Below are positions 11,197 through 21,609 of a stretch of DNA of 64,000 nucleotides, piece by piece. The notes under the pieces were generated by a model. The model was not told where the DNA came from. It ran no database searches and saw only the letters and a list, made by a program, of their open reading frames with translations. Source of the stretch: Salvator merianae (lineage: Eukaryota; Chordata; Lepidosauria; Squamata; Teiidae); NCBI GenBank assembly GCA_003586115.2, contig QVOM02000029.1:30332929-30396928 (forward strand). Reading direction: 5' to 3'. Within the stretch, counting starts at the first letter, position 1; the number at the start of each line of letters is the position of its first letter. A program made the translations under genes and the position numbers.

Positions 11197-11261
11197 CAAA
11201 GACATTGGGGAGGCCTCACTGCTATGCCAAGACGTATGGTCCCAGTTGTAATCCATGTCTC
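11197..11261 (-). CDS. RIMS2: RIMS2 alternative exon A, pre-PDZ linker (65 nt)
   Basis: Minus-strand exon of the synaptic scaffold RIM2. It is flanked by an acceptor (ctcacag, 11262-11268) and a donor (gtgagac, ending at 11196). Two bases complete a split codon, then 21 codons follow, starting DMDYNWDHTSW and ending EASPMSL, so it enters in phase 1 and leaves in phase 0. As I remember it, mammalian RIM2 has a closely similar stretch directly before the PDZ domain. The exon joins in frame to the exon at 9460-9579. It cannot be joined to exon B (10886-11094) without shifting the frame, so the two appear to be alternatives. Known role of RIM: links Rab3 on vesicles, Munc13 and calcium channels at the active zone. 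The upstream exon, which must end one base into a codon, was not found in the window. Confidence 0.85.
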
Positions 11262-13167
11262 CTGTGAGAATCAGACAGACAAGATAGTGCAGTAAAGGAA
11301 AGGTGAAAGAAAGGACAGACAAAGATATAATAGACTTTACATTTTTGTTTTAAAAAAGACCACCCTATCTTTATAGGTTGGATCCACTACTATATTTTCT
11401 AGAAAAACCAGAAATTTCAAAGGAATGAAGTATATGAGGTGTGGAAGACAGTGAGTGAGTGTATGTGCATATGTTGTTTCCATACACGGTATATAAGATG
11501 TGGCAGAATTGGTGTTATTAACATCAGTTTACATTCCAAACATCACATAAATGTATGAGAACATGAGTTAAAACTTGTTAGCAACATTATAAACATGAAA
11601 AACGTAGGTCTAAGATCCTAATATATTGGAAGCATTCTGTTATTTCAACAGGGCTTATGTTTAAATGAACGTGCTAAGGAATAAGGTGTTTAGCTGCGTT
11701 CTTAGACCAGTAAATTGGAAATAAGCTCCACTGAAATCGTTGGGATGTAGAAAGTGAGACACATCAGGCTGTTGCTTATGGAAATCCATGCCACACTGAA
11801 GCAGCACAAAGTTATTCTTTAAAAGACTAACTAAAGAATTATATATCAGTTTAATCTAGACGTCATCATCTTTGACAACAATCTAAATGATTGGCTTGCC
11901 TAGTTAAAATTGATTAGCTTGAGCCATGTTTAAACAAAGAAATACTTTTTGTCTCTAGCTGTTATTAATAATACATATAAGCAACTATAATCAAGGGGTT
12001 AGAAATCTGCAAAGATAAAAGTGTTCACATTAGGTGGATCATAGATTTCTAACAGCTAGTAACTTCTCAGAAAACTGAAAATTAGTGTAAACGAGTTTAT
12101 ACTCTCATGTATTCCAAAGCAAGCCAGAACAAAGGCAGGATGCTTCTGCTAACTTATTTAAATAGTAGCACTAATGACATAATAAGTGTATTTGTCAAGA
12201 TTTATGGGCAAGCTTTTCTTCAGTCTTTAAAATTATGATTGCAATTGTCTCTCTTTTCTATGTTCATGTAAGACAAATTTCCTGCTATAGCTCAGAAGAA
12301 TATCTCAAAAAACTGAATTTTATTTTATCAAGTAGAAAAATGTGGGCTTTTAAAAAACATTAGTGCAGATATCTAAACCCCTTGGCTATGACTACGCATC
12401 TAATAAAGAAATGCTGTATCCCACTATGCTGCCATAGTTTTGTAAAATAGTGACGTACCTCTCAAAAAATGATAGGCTGTTAAGAAAAGGTATAAGACAG
12501 TCCTGGAATTAAACTTTGTTAAACTCAGCATCAGTTTTTACATATTAAGTCAGAAATATTACAAAGTTGTTTCTAATCCAAAACAATTTGTAATAATTAC
12601 ATAAACAATATTTTCTTAAAAAGAGTCAAAACCTCCCCAACTAATCTGAAGTAATGCATTTTCGTACTTAAATCTATGGAAGGAGAAGGAATAAGGATAA
12701 ACATTAGGAAGACACAGAAGAAATCTATAGGTCTTATACTCTAAAAGAGAACAGAAGTACTAAGTGATCTTGTATCTTTCTGCATATTGCTCTTTCTAAA
12801 ATAATTAACATACTTCTGATATTCAGGAGAATGTCCTGCTGTAGAGAGGCATACTATTTGATCATTTAGATACATAGGACAAACTATTGATACATAGATA
12901 CATAGGACAAACTTTCACCATATAAACAGTACTAAATCCCCCATATCGCTCTGTTAGGAGGAACTAAGAATGGTTATTGAGACAAAGGCAAGTGAGAAGG
13001 GAAGGAGCCAGTGGGTTCTCATTTCCTCTCCTCCTTTTCTGCAGTTTCAGATAAAAACAGCAAAATCTCTCAAGAGAAGCATCCACAGGAGTAAAGGTTT
13101 CCCCCATCCCACCAGATACATAGGAATCATCTGCCTTTTGACAGTGTTTGGAAGGGAAGTTACAAAT
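11262..13167 (-). other. Probable upstream RIMS2 intron, no recognised feature
   Basis: AT-rich sequence right of alternative exon A. I searched the minus strand for the charged RIM linker exon expected upstream, and found no convincing splice-bounded coding segment here or further right. A short tandem partial duplication around a 'gatacataggacaaact' unit occurs at about 12869-12912. Confidence 0.5.
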
Positions 13168-13680
13168 ATTGGCGCAGAATGCAGCAGCAAGACTGCTGAC
13201 TGGAACAGACGGCTGGATGCATATCATGCCAGTTTTAAAAGAGTTGCACTGGCTGACAATTCGCTACCAAGCCCAATTCAAGGTGTTAATCTTAACCTAA
13301 AACATCCTAAATGGCTTGGGCCCCAAATACCTAAAGGAGCGTCTTCTCCAGTATCAGCCTGCCCATGCCTTAAGATCTGCAGATGAGGCTCTCCTGGTTG
13401 TACCACTACCTTCAACAGCGAAAGGGGTGGGCACCCGGGATAGGGCCTTTTCAGTGGTGGGCTCCAGAGGTGCGTCAAGTTTCCTCACTTTATATCTTTA
13501 GGAGAGCAATAAAGACGCACCTATTTAGCCTTGCCTTTGGCTAAAGGTACAGCTTTCCCTCCCTACTTTCAGACTCCTGTTTTATTGCATGCCTTTTATG
13601 AGGTTTTTGTTGTTGTTGTAACCCGCCCTGAGACCTTCAGGTATACGGCGGGATAAAAATGCAAATAAATAAATAAATAT
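13168..13680 (+). mobile_element. L2-type LINE, 3' end copy
   Basis: Plus-strand 3' part of an L2-clade LINE: the end of the reverse-transcriptase ORF followed by a short 3' UTR. The nucleotides 'gcagaatgcagcagcaagac' encode the QNAAARL motif. Next come segments equal to HWLTIRYQAQFKVLI and, near 13500, RRAIKTHLFSLAFG, both typical of the L2 C terminus. It ends with 'aacccgccctgagaccttca' and an (aaat)n tail at about 13664-13680. The reading frame is broken several times. Confidence 0.85.
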
Positions 13681-14069
13681 TGTCACTTCCCTTGTGAACT
13701 AGGAAATCCTGTAGATTTCCTGTCTATGGATCAGACTTGGCATACACCACTGGCACGACCACCATTGAAAGGCCCAAATACAAAGACAAGGAGACTTGTT
13801 TCTTAGCAGCATGTCATCATTCTTTGGCAGACCACCACACAGGAATGAGCATCAGCAAACACATAGATACTTTAAGCACTGCCCTCCCAGATTCCACACT
13901 GGAGAGGTCTATGTATCCTCCCTCCCTCCCCTCCTCCCCATTTTGCTGCCATTTCCCCCGTTTTTGCACTTGCTTTCCTTTTTGGATACTTATATCTTCC
14001 TTTGTCAGATACAGCTTAACCCCAAATGCAACCTGTTCTTTTTCCAGTAAGCTCCTGCCTTAAAGCTCC
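13681..14069. other. No recognised feature between two L2 copies
   Basis: Some pyrimidine-rich sequence (13915-13970) and open but unconvincing frames. I see no transposon landmark or gene. Confidence 0.4.
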
Positions 14070-14596
14070 AGACAAGACAGAGATGCTATATGTCAGAGGG
14101 TCTTGGGTCCATGAAGTTGGGAGTTGATGGAGTTGCTTTTCCCTGGAAAGGTGCAAAATCTGGGTGTAGTCTTGGATTCTACGCTTACACTTGAAAGTCA
14201 GGTGGAGGAGTGGCCAAGAATTCATACCTCCAGCTACAGTTGGTTTGCCAGCTATGGCCCCTTCTAGATAGAGATGATCTGGCCACAGTAATTCATGTTT
14301 TAGTAACTTCCAGATTGGATTATTGTAAACGCACTTTACATGGGGCTACCCTCAAAGACAGTTCGGAAGCTGCAACTGGTGCAGAATGCAGCAGCGAGAC
14401 TGCTGACTGGAACAGCAGGCCACAGGCATATCATGCCAGCCTTAAAAGAGCTGCACTGGCTGCCAATTTGCTACCGAGCTCAATTCAAGGTGTTAACCTT
14501 AAGCTATAAGACCTTAAATGGCTTGGGCAGCAAATACCTAAAGGAACATCTTCTCCCATATCGACCTGCTCATGTCTTAAGATCTGTAGATGAGGC
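14070..14596 (+). mobile_element. L2-type LINE, left part (split by an L1)
   Basis: Begins within the reverse-transcriptase region ('cagacaagacagagatgcta', the DKTEMLY motif). It runs through 'ttggattattgtaaacgcac' (LDYC), GLPSKTVRKLQLVQNAA and HWLPICYRAQFKVLT to 'agatctgtagatgaggc', where an L1 fragment interrupts it. The copy continues at 15693. It is about as well preserved as the copy at 13168-13680 and belongs to the same subfamily. Confidence 0.88.
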
Positions 14597-15224
14597 TGAT
14601 GTACAGGAAATAATAGAGACTCTTAAGGAAGACTCTCAGAATTGGCTGACCCCATCGTTGTTTATCTACTATATACAGTCTTTGACAACTGAAGGGAATC
14701 TTAAGCAACCATTAACTCTTCTTGAGCGCTTTATCTCTTCTCCTCCTGAATTTCATAGATGTCTGGTATCCATATTGTATGATGCTTTACTAACATATGA
14801 GCAACCTGGCCTAATAGGGTTGAAAGGTCTTTGGGAATTGGATTGCAATCTTAACATTTCAAATGAAGAATGGCAAAAGTTATTGTCTTCAAAAATTTTC
14901 TCTACCAATGCCAATATTAAGGAAACCCACATCAAGTTATTGCACAGGTGGTACATGACGCCACTCAAACTAGCCCATATTACAAAATCCAGGCAGACGT
15001 TGTGTTGGCACTGTCATTCTGGAAAGGGCACATTTATCCATCATTGGTGGACTTGTCCCAAAGTTAGACAACTCTGGAACCAAATTAACTTGGAACTCAA
15101 TGATTCCTTAAAGATCAAAATTCAACTAACTCCAGAAATGTGTTTGCTAAACCTGTTCTCAGGCACAAATGCTTCTGTGAAGCACAACCATTTTTTGAAA
15201 TTTGCTTTTGCCTCTGCCAAATAG
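14340..15224 (+). pseudogene. Chimeric L2/L1 open frame (294 codons)
   Basis: The longest open frame in the window. Codons 1 to about 86 are the C-terminal part of an L2 reverse transcriptase (GLPSKTVRKLQLVQNAA onward). The remainder is the C-terminal part of an L1 ORF2 protein. The join falls at the L1 insertion point near 14597, so the fusion is an accident of where the L1 landed. It lacks any catalytic reverse-transcriptase core, and I see no reason to think it is expressed. Confidence 0.85.
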
Positions 15225-15692
15225 GTAATTTCCAAGAACTGGAAAAACTTTGATTTGCTCAGTATAGAAAAATGGTACTCTCATTTATGGGACACTGCCA
15301 CTTCAGAGTATATTGCCACTCAACTGAAACGAATGAAAGGCCAAGGGTCAATTGCACAATTCGCCAATGGCTTCCTCTTCTCAAGAACCATAATCTGTCA
15401 GAACTCTTTGTTCCCACCCTTTGCCGTTAAAGGACTGGCTCTCCTCGGACTCCTGTTTTTACTGGTCAACATAAGACTCTTTTCAATTTGTAACAGTAAC
15501 TTTATTTTCAAAGAAAAAAAAATATATCAGAGAATGGTTATTTTCTACATGTATGACACTGGTGTACTTCATTTGATTGTATAATAATGTACAAAGACAC
15601 CTTTGTTTATTGTTTATTGTCTATTGTTTATTTGTCCCTTATATATAATAAAGTAAAAAAACTGGGAAAACAAATGAACAAACAAACAAAAA
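14597..15692 (+). mobile_element. 5'-truncated L1 inserted into an L2 copy
   Basis: A 1.1 kb L1 fragment coding for the C-terminal part of ORF2. It shows HIKLLHRWYMTPLKLAH, then TLCWHCHSGKGTFIHHWWTC and PKVRQLWNQI, matching the conserved L1 C-terminal cysteine/tryptophan region. The frame breaks after about 15224. The 3' UTR ends with 'ataataaagt' and an A-rich tail (aaatgaacaaacaaacaaaa). A 15-bp target-site duplication, 'atctgtagatgaggc', flanks it at 14582-14596 and 15693-15707, so the insertion borders are exact. Confidence 0.93.
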
Positions 15693-15850
15693 ATCTGTAG
15701 ATGAGGCCCTCCCGGTTGTACCACCACCTTCAATAGCTAGAGAGGTGTGCACCTTGGATACAGGCTTTTCAGTAGTGGCCCCCGGACTGTGGAACACCCT
15801 ATTTGGGAAGAAAGGGAAAGGGAAAATTTATAGCATTGTCCCCATTATTT
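15693..15850 (+). mobile_element. L2-type LINE, right part (split by an L1)
   Basis: Continuation of the L2 copy at 14070-14596. It resumes with the duplicated 'atctgtagatgaggc' and goes on to 'cctcccggttgtaccaccac' and 'acaggcttttcagtagtggc', parallel to 13384-13470. The end is not sharp. Confidence 0.8.
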
Positions 15851-16086
15851 TCTAAGACTTGAATGCTTAGAATGAGTTTGGAGAGGACCATGTGTTCTGC
15901 AGAAGGATATACCAATGGAACACTCTGAACGTTCCAAATTATTTTGTTTTTTCCCAACTCAAAACACATTCAGAATATATATCAGCCTATTCCACTTTTT
16001 CTGGCTGATTCTGAGCTTAGACAATGGGAACATATTTTAAATAAATTTATCTTTGGTGGCAAAAGAGCATGCTTAGCCCACAAATA

Positions 16087-17440
16087 CACTAGTGGCCAAA
16101 ACTGTGGAAACCTTTTGGAAAAAGTGTACTTTTGAGGTTTGATGGCTCATAACACCACTTTTGTTTTTGGAGTAACCCCATAAAATGATATAACAATGGA
16201 AAGATACTTTAATCAAGAATGTAATGCAACAAACTTTGTTCAATTATCTGTATTCTATCCAAAGTTATAGCCAACTAACCAGGAAAAGAAGCACAACTTG
16301 CTCATAGCTTTCCTTCATTTCAATGTAGCCAACGAGCATGAGTGTTTAGAGAGCCAATCAGGTGACATCTTGTAATAAAATGTAATAAAATTAAAGAAAT
16401 GGTGCAAAGAGTTGACTGGTCACCCAGAAAGCGATGTAAAATAGTACTATTGAATGAACAAGGCAACAGTTATGAAGAAATTAGAAGAAAAATTGGTGGA
16501 AACTTAACCAAAGGTGGCACTTCTAAATTTTTGAAGAGGTATAAGGAGACAAAGAATGAAGAGATTAAACTGGGCTAAAACCCATGTTTACTGGACAGCG
16601 GAACAATGGGACAGTGTTATTTAGAGTGATGAGACCAGAATCTCCCTGTTTGGTAGTGATGGCATAAAATACATAAGAAGAAAAATGAGAGAAGATCTAC
16701 ATCCTGATTGCATTACACCTACCATGATACATCCAGTTAGTGTTATGATCTGGGGTTGTATGACATCAAAAGATGTGGGCAGAATTTGCATGATTAATGG
16801 GAATATAAATACCCCAAAATACATAAATGAAATATTTGAGCCCAAACTTAAGCCTTCCGCATGTGATCTTTTCCCAGATCATGAAGCACTTATATTTCAA
16901 CAGGATTCATCTCCATGTCATGTTGCTGCTGTGTGCAAAAGGTGGTTTCAAGATAATCATATTCCACAGCAGGAATGGCCTGAAAATAGGCCAGACCTTA
17001 ACCCAATAGAAAATCTATAGAGCCGACTAAAGAAACTTGTTGGTCAGAAGAAACCCAACAATAAAACCAAATTAATAGAAACAATAATTCATTTGTGGTT
17101 TCACATTATCACAGCTGCAGAACTAAAAAACTTGGTTCACCCCATGGGAAGGTGTTGTAAGGCCATAATTAAGGTTACAGGTTACCCAACTATGTATTAA
17201 CTGCCATAGTAAGAATTTTCATAAATCTCCTTTTTTTTTATGTGTTTCACTTTCCTTCTTTATAACTGCTGTTCTATTAAAAAATCCTTCATAAAAGTTA
17301 TTGCATTACATTCTTGATTAAATTATCTTTCCAATGATATACCATTTTATGGGGTTACTCCAAAAAAAAGTGCTGTTATGAGCCTTCAAACCTCAAAAAT
17401 ACATTTTCCCAAAAGGTTTCCACAATTTTGGCCACTAGGG
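16087..17440 (+). mobile_element. Tc1-like DNA transposon with long inverted repeats
   Basis: A 1354-bp Tc1/mariner-superfamily element. The left end CACTAGTGGCCAAAACTGTG and the right end, reverse-complemented, CCCTAGTGGCCAAAATTGTG, pair over at least about 150 bp, well beyond the short ends of many Tc1 elements. Each end abuts a TA (16085-16086 and 17441-17442), the expected duplication. The ends include the shared blocks 'ggagtaaccccataaaatg' and 'aatcaagaatgtaatgcaa'. The interior carries a broken transposase gene. The ends differ by scattered substitutions, so it is not recent. Confidence 0.93.
16399..17200 (+). pseudogene. Tc1-type DD34E transposase, broken
   Basis: Transposase remnant inside the Tc1-like element. 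The N-terminal helix-turn-helix region starts MVQRVDWSPRKRCKIVLLN and runs to about 16555. Most of the second DNA-binding region is missing and the frame changes there. The catalytic part keeps all three acidic residues: the first aspartate in SDETRISLFG (codon at 16628), the second in FQQDSSPCHV (16904) and the glutamate in NPIEN (17009), with 34 residues between the last two. Stops interrupt it at 16622-16624 and 17018-17020. It ends GYPTMY at 17200. It is not functional as it stands. Confidence 0.9.
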
Positions 17441-17734
17441 TACTATGAGGGAAACAGCTTCCCAAAAGGGTGGGTGGTAGAAGAAGATGCCTGCTACCTA
17501 TTTACCTCCCTCCCTTCCATCCGCCATTGTAAATAATGCCGATTTTTTAAAAAATCTGGAAAAAAAAATCTTCAAAAATCAGCCTAAGGTCCTAATGACC
17601 TATAGGAAGGACGTATTCTTCCCTTTCATCACCCTACTTTGGAGGCTCTTGCTCAAAAATTTTTTACTTTTTTTTTTGCCAAATACTTTACTTTTTTTCA
17701 GAGAGAGAGAGGAATAGTTTTGGAGCCAGTGGCT

Positions 17735-18680
17735 CAGAAAAAGGAAAAAAGTATAAAATTATACAAAGCTATGCTATATGCTGCCTTTGTAGATTTCAAG
17801 GCAATGTGTGATTCTATCTGAAAGAGATAGCTTCTAAGCCAAACTGATTAATGCATCCAGTGATAACAGCCTATTGCTGATATACATCCACGTGTATGCA
17901 GACAATGTGGTTATTTTATCTCAAACACAGATTTGCTTGAGACTAGGGCCCTTTCTGCACTGAGCCTTATTCCAGATTACATCTTGAAATAGGATCTGCT
18001 GTCCGCATGCTCCTGCAGACTATAGCCCTGCCCTGCTGCAGTCTGCACACTGGCATGTGGATAGCAGGCCCTTATTCTGGGATGAAATCCCAAATAAGGC
18101 CCAGTGCAGAAAGGGCCTAGCTCTGCAGATATTAGCCAACTACTGCAAAGAAGAACATTGTTACCCACTATAGCAAAACCAAGATCAGGATTTAGGCTAG
18201 GTCCAATAGAAAGCATTAACAATCTATTGATAACTATGAAATAGACCAAGTCAGTTGCTACAAATACTGTACCTATACTCAAACAGGAAGACAGCACAGA
18301 ACAAATATACAGAATTAATGACCCAGAGAAGTGTGACAGCTCTCCTCTGTTTTTTCAAACAACATAGAGAAATGTATCTCCCTGCCACAATTGAACTATT
18401 CAAAGAAAAAACAATTGCAGAACTGATGTTTGTGATTCAACTGGATCCATCCTCTAACCTTACTTGAACTGTGTCCAATCAAGATTTCTTAGGTTGTACA
18501 TCCAACTGCCCAAGTGTGTTGTTAATGGAATTTTCAGGACTGAGGCCAATACGATTAGGAGATGAAGACCTGAATATCAATATTTACATTGTGGAGAGTC
18601 AACACAATAGCTGTAGGCAACGATTTCTCATGACTGGTAAGCTGATTATTCATTTATTTTAAATATTTCTTATACTACTT
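17735..18680 (+). mobile_element. LINE fragment (R4/I/Vingi-like, clade unresolved)
   Basis: Non-LTR reverse-transcriptase remnant. LYAAFVDFKAMCDSI (about 17772-17820) matches motif A of the palm. 'cgtgtatgcagacaatgtgg' is a degenerate YADD box, and ILSQTQI follows in another frame. After a MITE at 17947-18117 it continues through LANYCKEE, SVTALLCFFKQ, YLPATIELFKEKTIAEL and 'tccaactgcccaagtgtgtt' (the PKCV motif). Related pieces lie at 27280, 46080 and 48930. Numerous frameshifts and stops. Confidence 0.7.
17947..18117. mobile_element. GGCC-type MITE with TAG duplication
   Basis: A 171-bp non-autonomous DNA transposon. The 16-bp termini GGCCCTTTCTGCACTG and CAGTGCAGAAAGGGCC are perfect inverted repeats, and similarity continues inward, so most of the element can fold as a hairpin. 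TAG flanks both sides (17944-17946 and 18118-18120). Removing the element and one TAG rejoins the surrounding LINE frame (LRLALQIL), which confirms the borders. Confidence 0.9.
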
Positions 18681-18930
18681 CCCATTAAAAATAATCTCAA
18701 AGCAGTTTACAAAACAGCAATAACAACAGTTAAATTCAACAATTACATAAAAGCATTATCAAAATCATGGATGGGAAATGAAAACATTAACACCGGAAAG
18801 GCCTCGATAAAAGGATACGTTCTCAGTAGGCAACTGAAAGCCATTGGTGTAGGCACTTCATAAATTTCATAGATGAGACTGTTCCAGAGCATCAGACTTC
18901 ACAAGGGGCTGCACAACGCCTGACAACCAC
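18655..18930 (-). mobile_element. LINE 3' end, reverse orientation
   Basis: Starts 'catttattttaaatatttct' then 'ttatactacttcccattaaa' and 'tctcaaagcagtttacaaaa'. The same opening appears at 24590-24650 ('atataccgcttcccattaaa'). This is the reversed tail of a squamate LINE, followed by degenerate coding sequence ('tgagactgttccagagcatc'). Boundaries are approximate. Confidence 0.55.
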
Positions 18931-19669
18931 AGGATGGCAATATGGCACACTGTGACATCACTGCAAGGGCATGTGTGGCCCCCTGTTAGAATCACCACTT
19001 ATGCCCCTTCTTCCATAAACCTGAAACACAGATTCAGCAGTATAGACGTTCCTTTATTGTAGATAACAGAATACAAAGGGTGGCTGAGAGCAGTAGGCAT
19101 AAAACAGCTCAGCTATCTCGCACCTCTTTGTCATGGACTAAACATTACTTGTTCCCAGGTCCTGGCTACAGCCACTCCTGATCATACTAGCTGAGGAGCA
19201 CAAAATCGTATTCCACAGCTGGACTGCTTCCAGTACGCAGCATTCACACCTACTTCCAGGTGCAAATGCTGCACTGAATGCCACAGCATGGCTGCAGTTG
19301 CAGATGTGTCACATCCCCGGTCACCTTGGCAGCAGCCAGATGTTTCCCTGACTGCTGTTATGGTGTGGGCAACTAGCATTTGTACTGCATGTGCTGGAAG
19401 CCCATTGCCAGGATGTTTCAGTCCTTGCAGTACGAATGGCTGCTTCACTGCTAGGTCTGTTCCATCTTGAAATGTTCGATTTCAAACATTCCAAGATGGT
19501 AAGTGCAAAAAGGCCCATAGTGCCTCTATCTCCTATCCTACACAGGCAGTCTAGGAAAGTTACTGTGATCTATTGTACCAAAAGAGAGCAAGCAAGCTCA
19601 ACAGTCACACTCCCTCTATCTCTCTTCCACAAATGGTCATCCATCAGAACAACCAAAATTGATTCTATC

Positions 19670-20470
19670 CCAAACTGAGGCCTGAATACAGACTGAAATG
19701 GATCAAGATAATCAGTTTAATTCAAGAATGCCTGCACAGCCACAACCTCTCCAGAGCCTTAACCAGTAGTCCAAGGATGGCTTTTTTTCTGGAGTGGACA
19801 AACAACTGCCTCTTTCAAGATCAGCATGACCTCTCCCTAATGCAAAGATGCATTCACCACTCTCTAGATCCACCCAGTCAGCCCCTCCCACTTAACTCTA
19901 GTAAGGCAAGATGGACATCCAGAGAGCATTTTTATCCTTTAAGTACCTTGCAAATATATTACAGAAGACTTCCAAGAATTTTTGTGTTGGATATTTAAGG
20001 GAGGTAATAATAGCCCTTTTACCCCTTGGAAAAGCTCCACCAGATAACTACTTGATGCAATGGAGGTCACAAAATCAACCTTCTTTGCAGACTCCGCTGC
20101 CATGCAGCAGGCACAATTGTGTGCTCTTAACGCATAGTTAGTTGGTCCTACAGCAAGTAGCACATCACACATGCTCTAGCCATCTCCTGCCCTGTGCCTC
20201 CTAAGAAGTTCCTCAGAAAAGCAAATTGTATCAATAGCTTGTTGTATGTCAGTATTCAACAAGGGCTTCATCAGGATCACCAGTTCTGAACTCTGGAGAT
20301 TCCCTCACTGCATTCAGAAATCATGAAACTTCACCTATCTCCAGGGACAGACCATCTTAATGGGTCCCTCATCCTTGAGGCAGGAGAATGCTGTCTTTAA
20401 ACTAAACTTCACCAGATAGTGGTCTGACCATGGGAGTGAGGTTACATTAAAATACAAATTAAAACAATTT
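19670..20470 (-). mobile_element. L2-type LINE, endonuclease end and RT start (minus)
   Basis: Read on the minus strand it begins with SDHYLVKFSLK, the SDH motif closing the AP-like endonuclease of L2 elements. It continues through AIDTICFSEELLRRHRAGDG, then VVNASLH, VMLILKEAVVCPLQKKS, and ends DYLDPFQSVFRPQFG at the start of the reverse-transcriptase fingers. The order matches an L2 ORF2. Stops and frameshifts are present. Confidence 0.82.
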
Positions 20471-21133
20471 ATGATGAAAGCTAAGTTAGAAATGTTGTAA
20501 ATGAATAAAAAAACGCTTTTCAGTTCTGTTGTGAGAGAGGAACAAGGCCTACTGTTGGAGCTGTGGAACTGCAGTGTTAAGACACTATGTATATGAATAC
20601 TGAAATGATTAGCAGCCAGGGGAAATGAATACAGGCGCAAGCAACTGCTCCAGCTGAGCACTGGTTTGCAAGCTTTGTTTCAAGTCCATGTGGCACCAGA
20701 AAATATTTCTTTGTCTAACCATTTCAGGTCTGATCAAACTAAGATTTGCCAGCAACACTTCAAACAAGCCCACAAAACTGCATTTGGGAGAAGCTTCTGC
20801 TTACACTCACATATGCTGGCTGCTACTACAAACAGCAGTAATCCACCTTCAGAAAGAAGTGCTAAACCCAGCTAGCCTTGCTCTATATGAAGAAGAGGAA
20901 TCAGTAGACAAAAGAAGAATCATCTAGGCTGCACCATATCATAAAATTGTTCAGACCGAGAACCAAACCAAACTTGGTAAGACCAGATAGCTAACATGCT
21001 AGCTCTTTGTGTCACCTGATTCCTGAAAGAATGCAAGGTGTAGCACAATCTGTTCTGACACAGCTGAATCAAGCCATCACTTAAAGAGGATGGGTAGAAA
21101 GCTTCAATGTGCCCAAGTTTAAAAAGTTGAAAT
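20471..21133. other. No recognised feature
   Basis: Region between an L2 fragment and a MITE. No splice-bounded coding segment and no transposon motif were recognised. Confidence 0.35.
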
Positions 21134-21136
21134 ACT

Positions 21137-21603
21137 GGCCATTTCCGCACTAACCGTTGAACCAGATCATAGTCCACTTTGGTGCCTTTTTTGTCCACAC
21201 CTTAGACCAGACCAGAGAAAACCTACACCCACCCAGTACACTTGGTCCGCACAGGACAGAGCATAGTCTGGATCAAGACGTCCAAAATGGCAGCCTGAAC
21301 TGGTCTACCAGTAGTCCTCTTTTTCAAGGTCTACTAGTGTACTAGGTGGCGGTATCCTGGACCACAGAGGGGTACAGATGGCATACAACAGGGGGTCAGC
21401 TTCAGCGTGCAATAAGGCATGCTGCCAAAATGACTCCCCAGGAGCTCCAAACTCAGGAATGAAAAGTTCCTGGCCATTTGAGCTTTCAGAGGTCCCCTGT
21501 ACAGGTCGGTGTTAGCTTCAAAGTAGGTATAGGGACTGGGCCAAAACAGCTTGGGACAGACTGCATGTAGCAGAATAGCAAGAGAGTAAGTGCAAAAATG
21601 GCC
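21137..21603. mobile_element. GGCC-type MITE, 467 bp, ACT duplication
   Basis: Terminal inverted repeats GGCCATTTCCGCACTAAC (left) and, reverse-complemented, GGCCATTTTTGCACTTAC (right). ACT flanks both sides (21134-21136 and 21604-21606). The ends resemble those of the 171-bp element at 17947, and the 3-bp duplication is the same size. The interior is non-coding. Confidence 0.8.
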
Positions 21604-21609
21604 ACTGAC

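Noticed and set aside
16685..17020. Possible domesticated transposase gene
   Set aside because: It lies within intact Tc1 inverted repeats and is bounded by in-frame stops; an ordinary decayed transposon copy.
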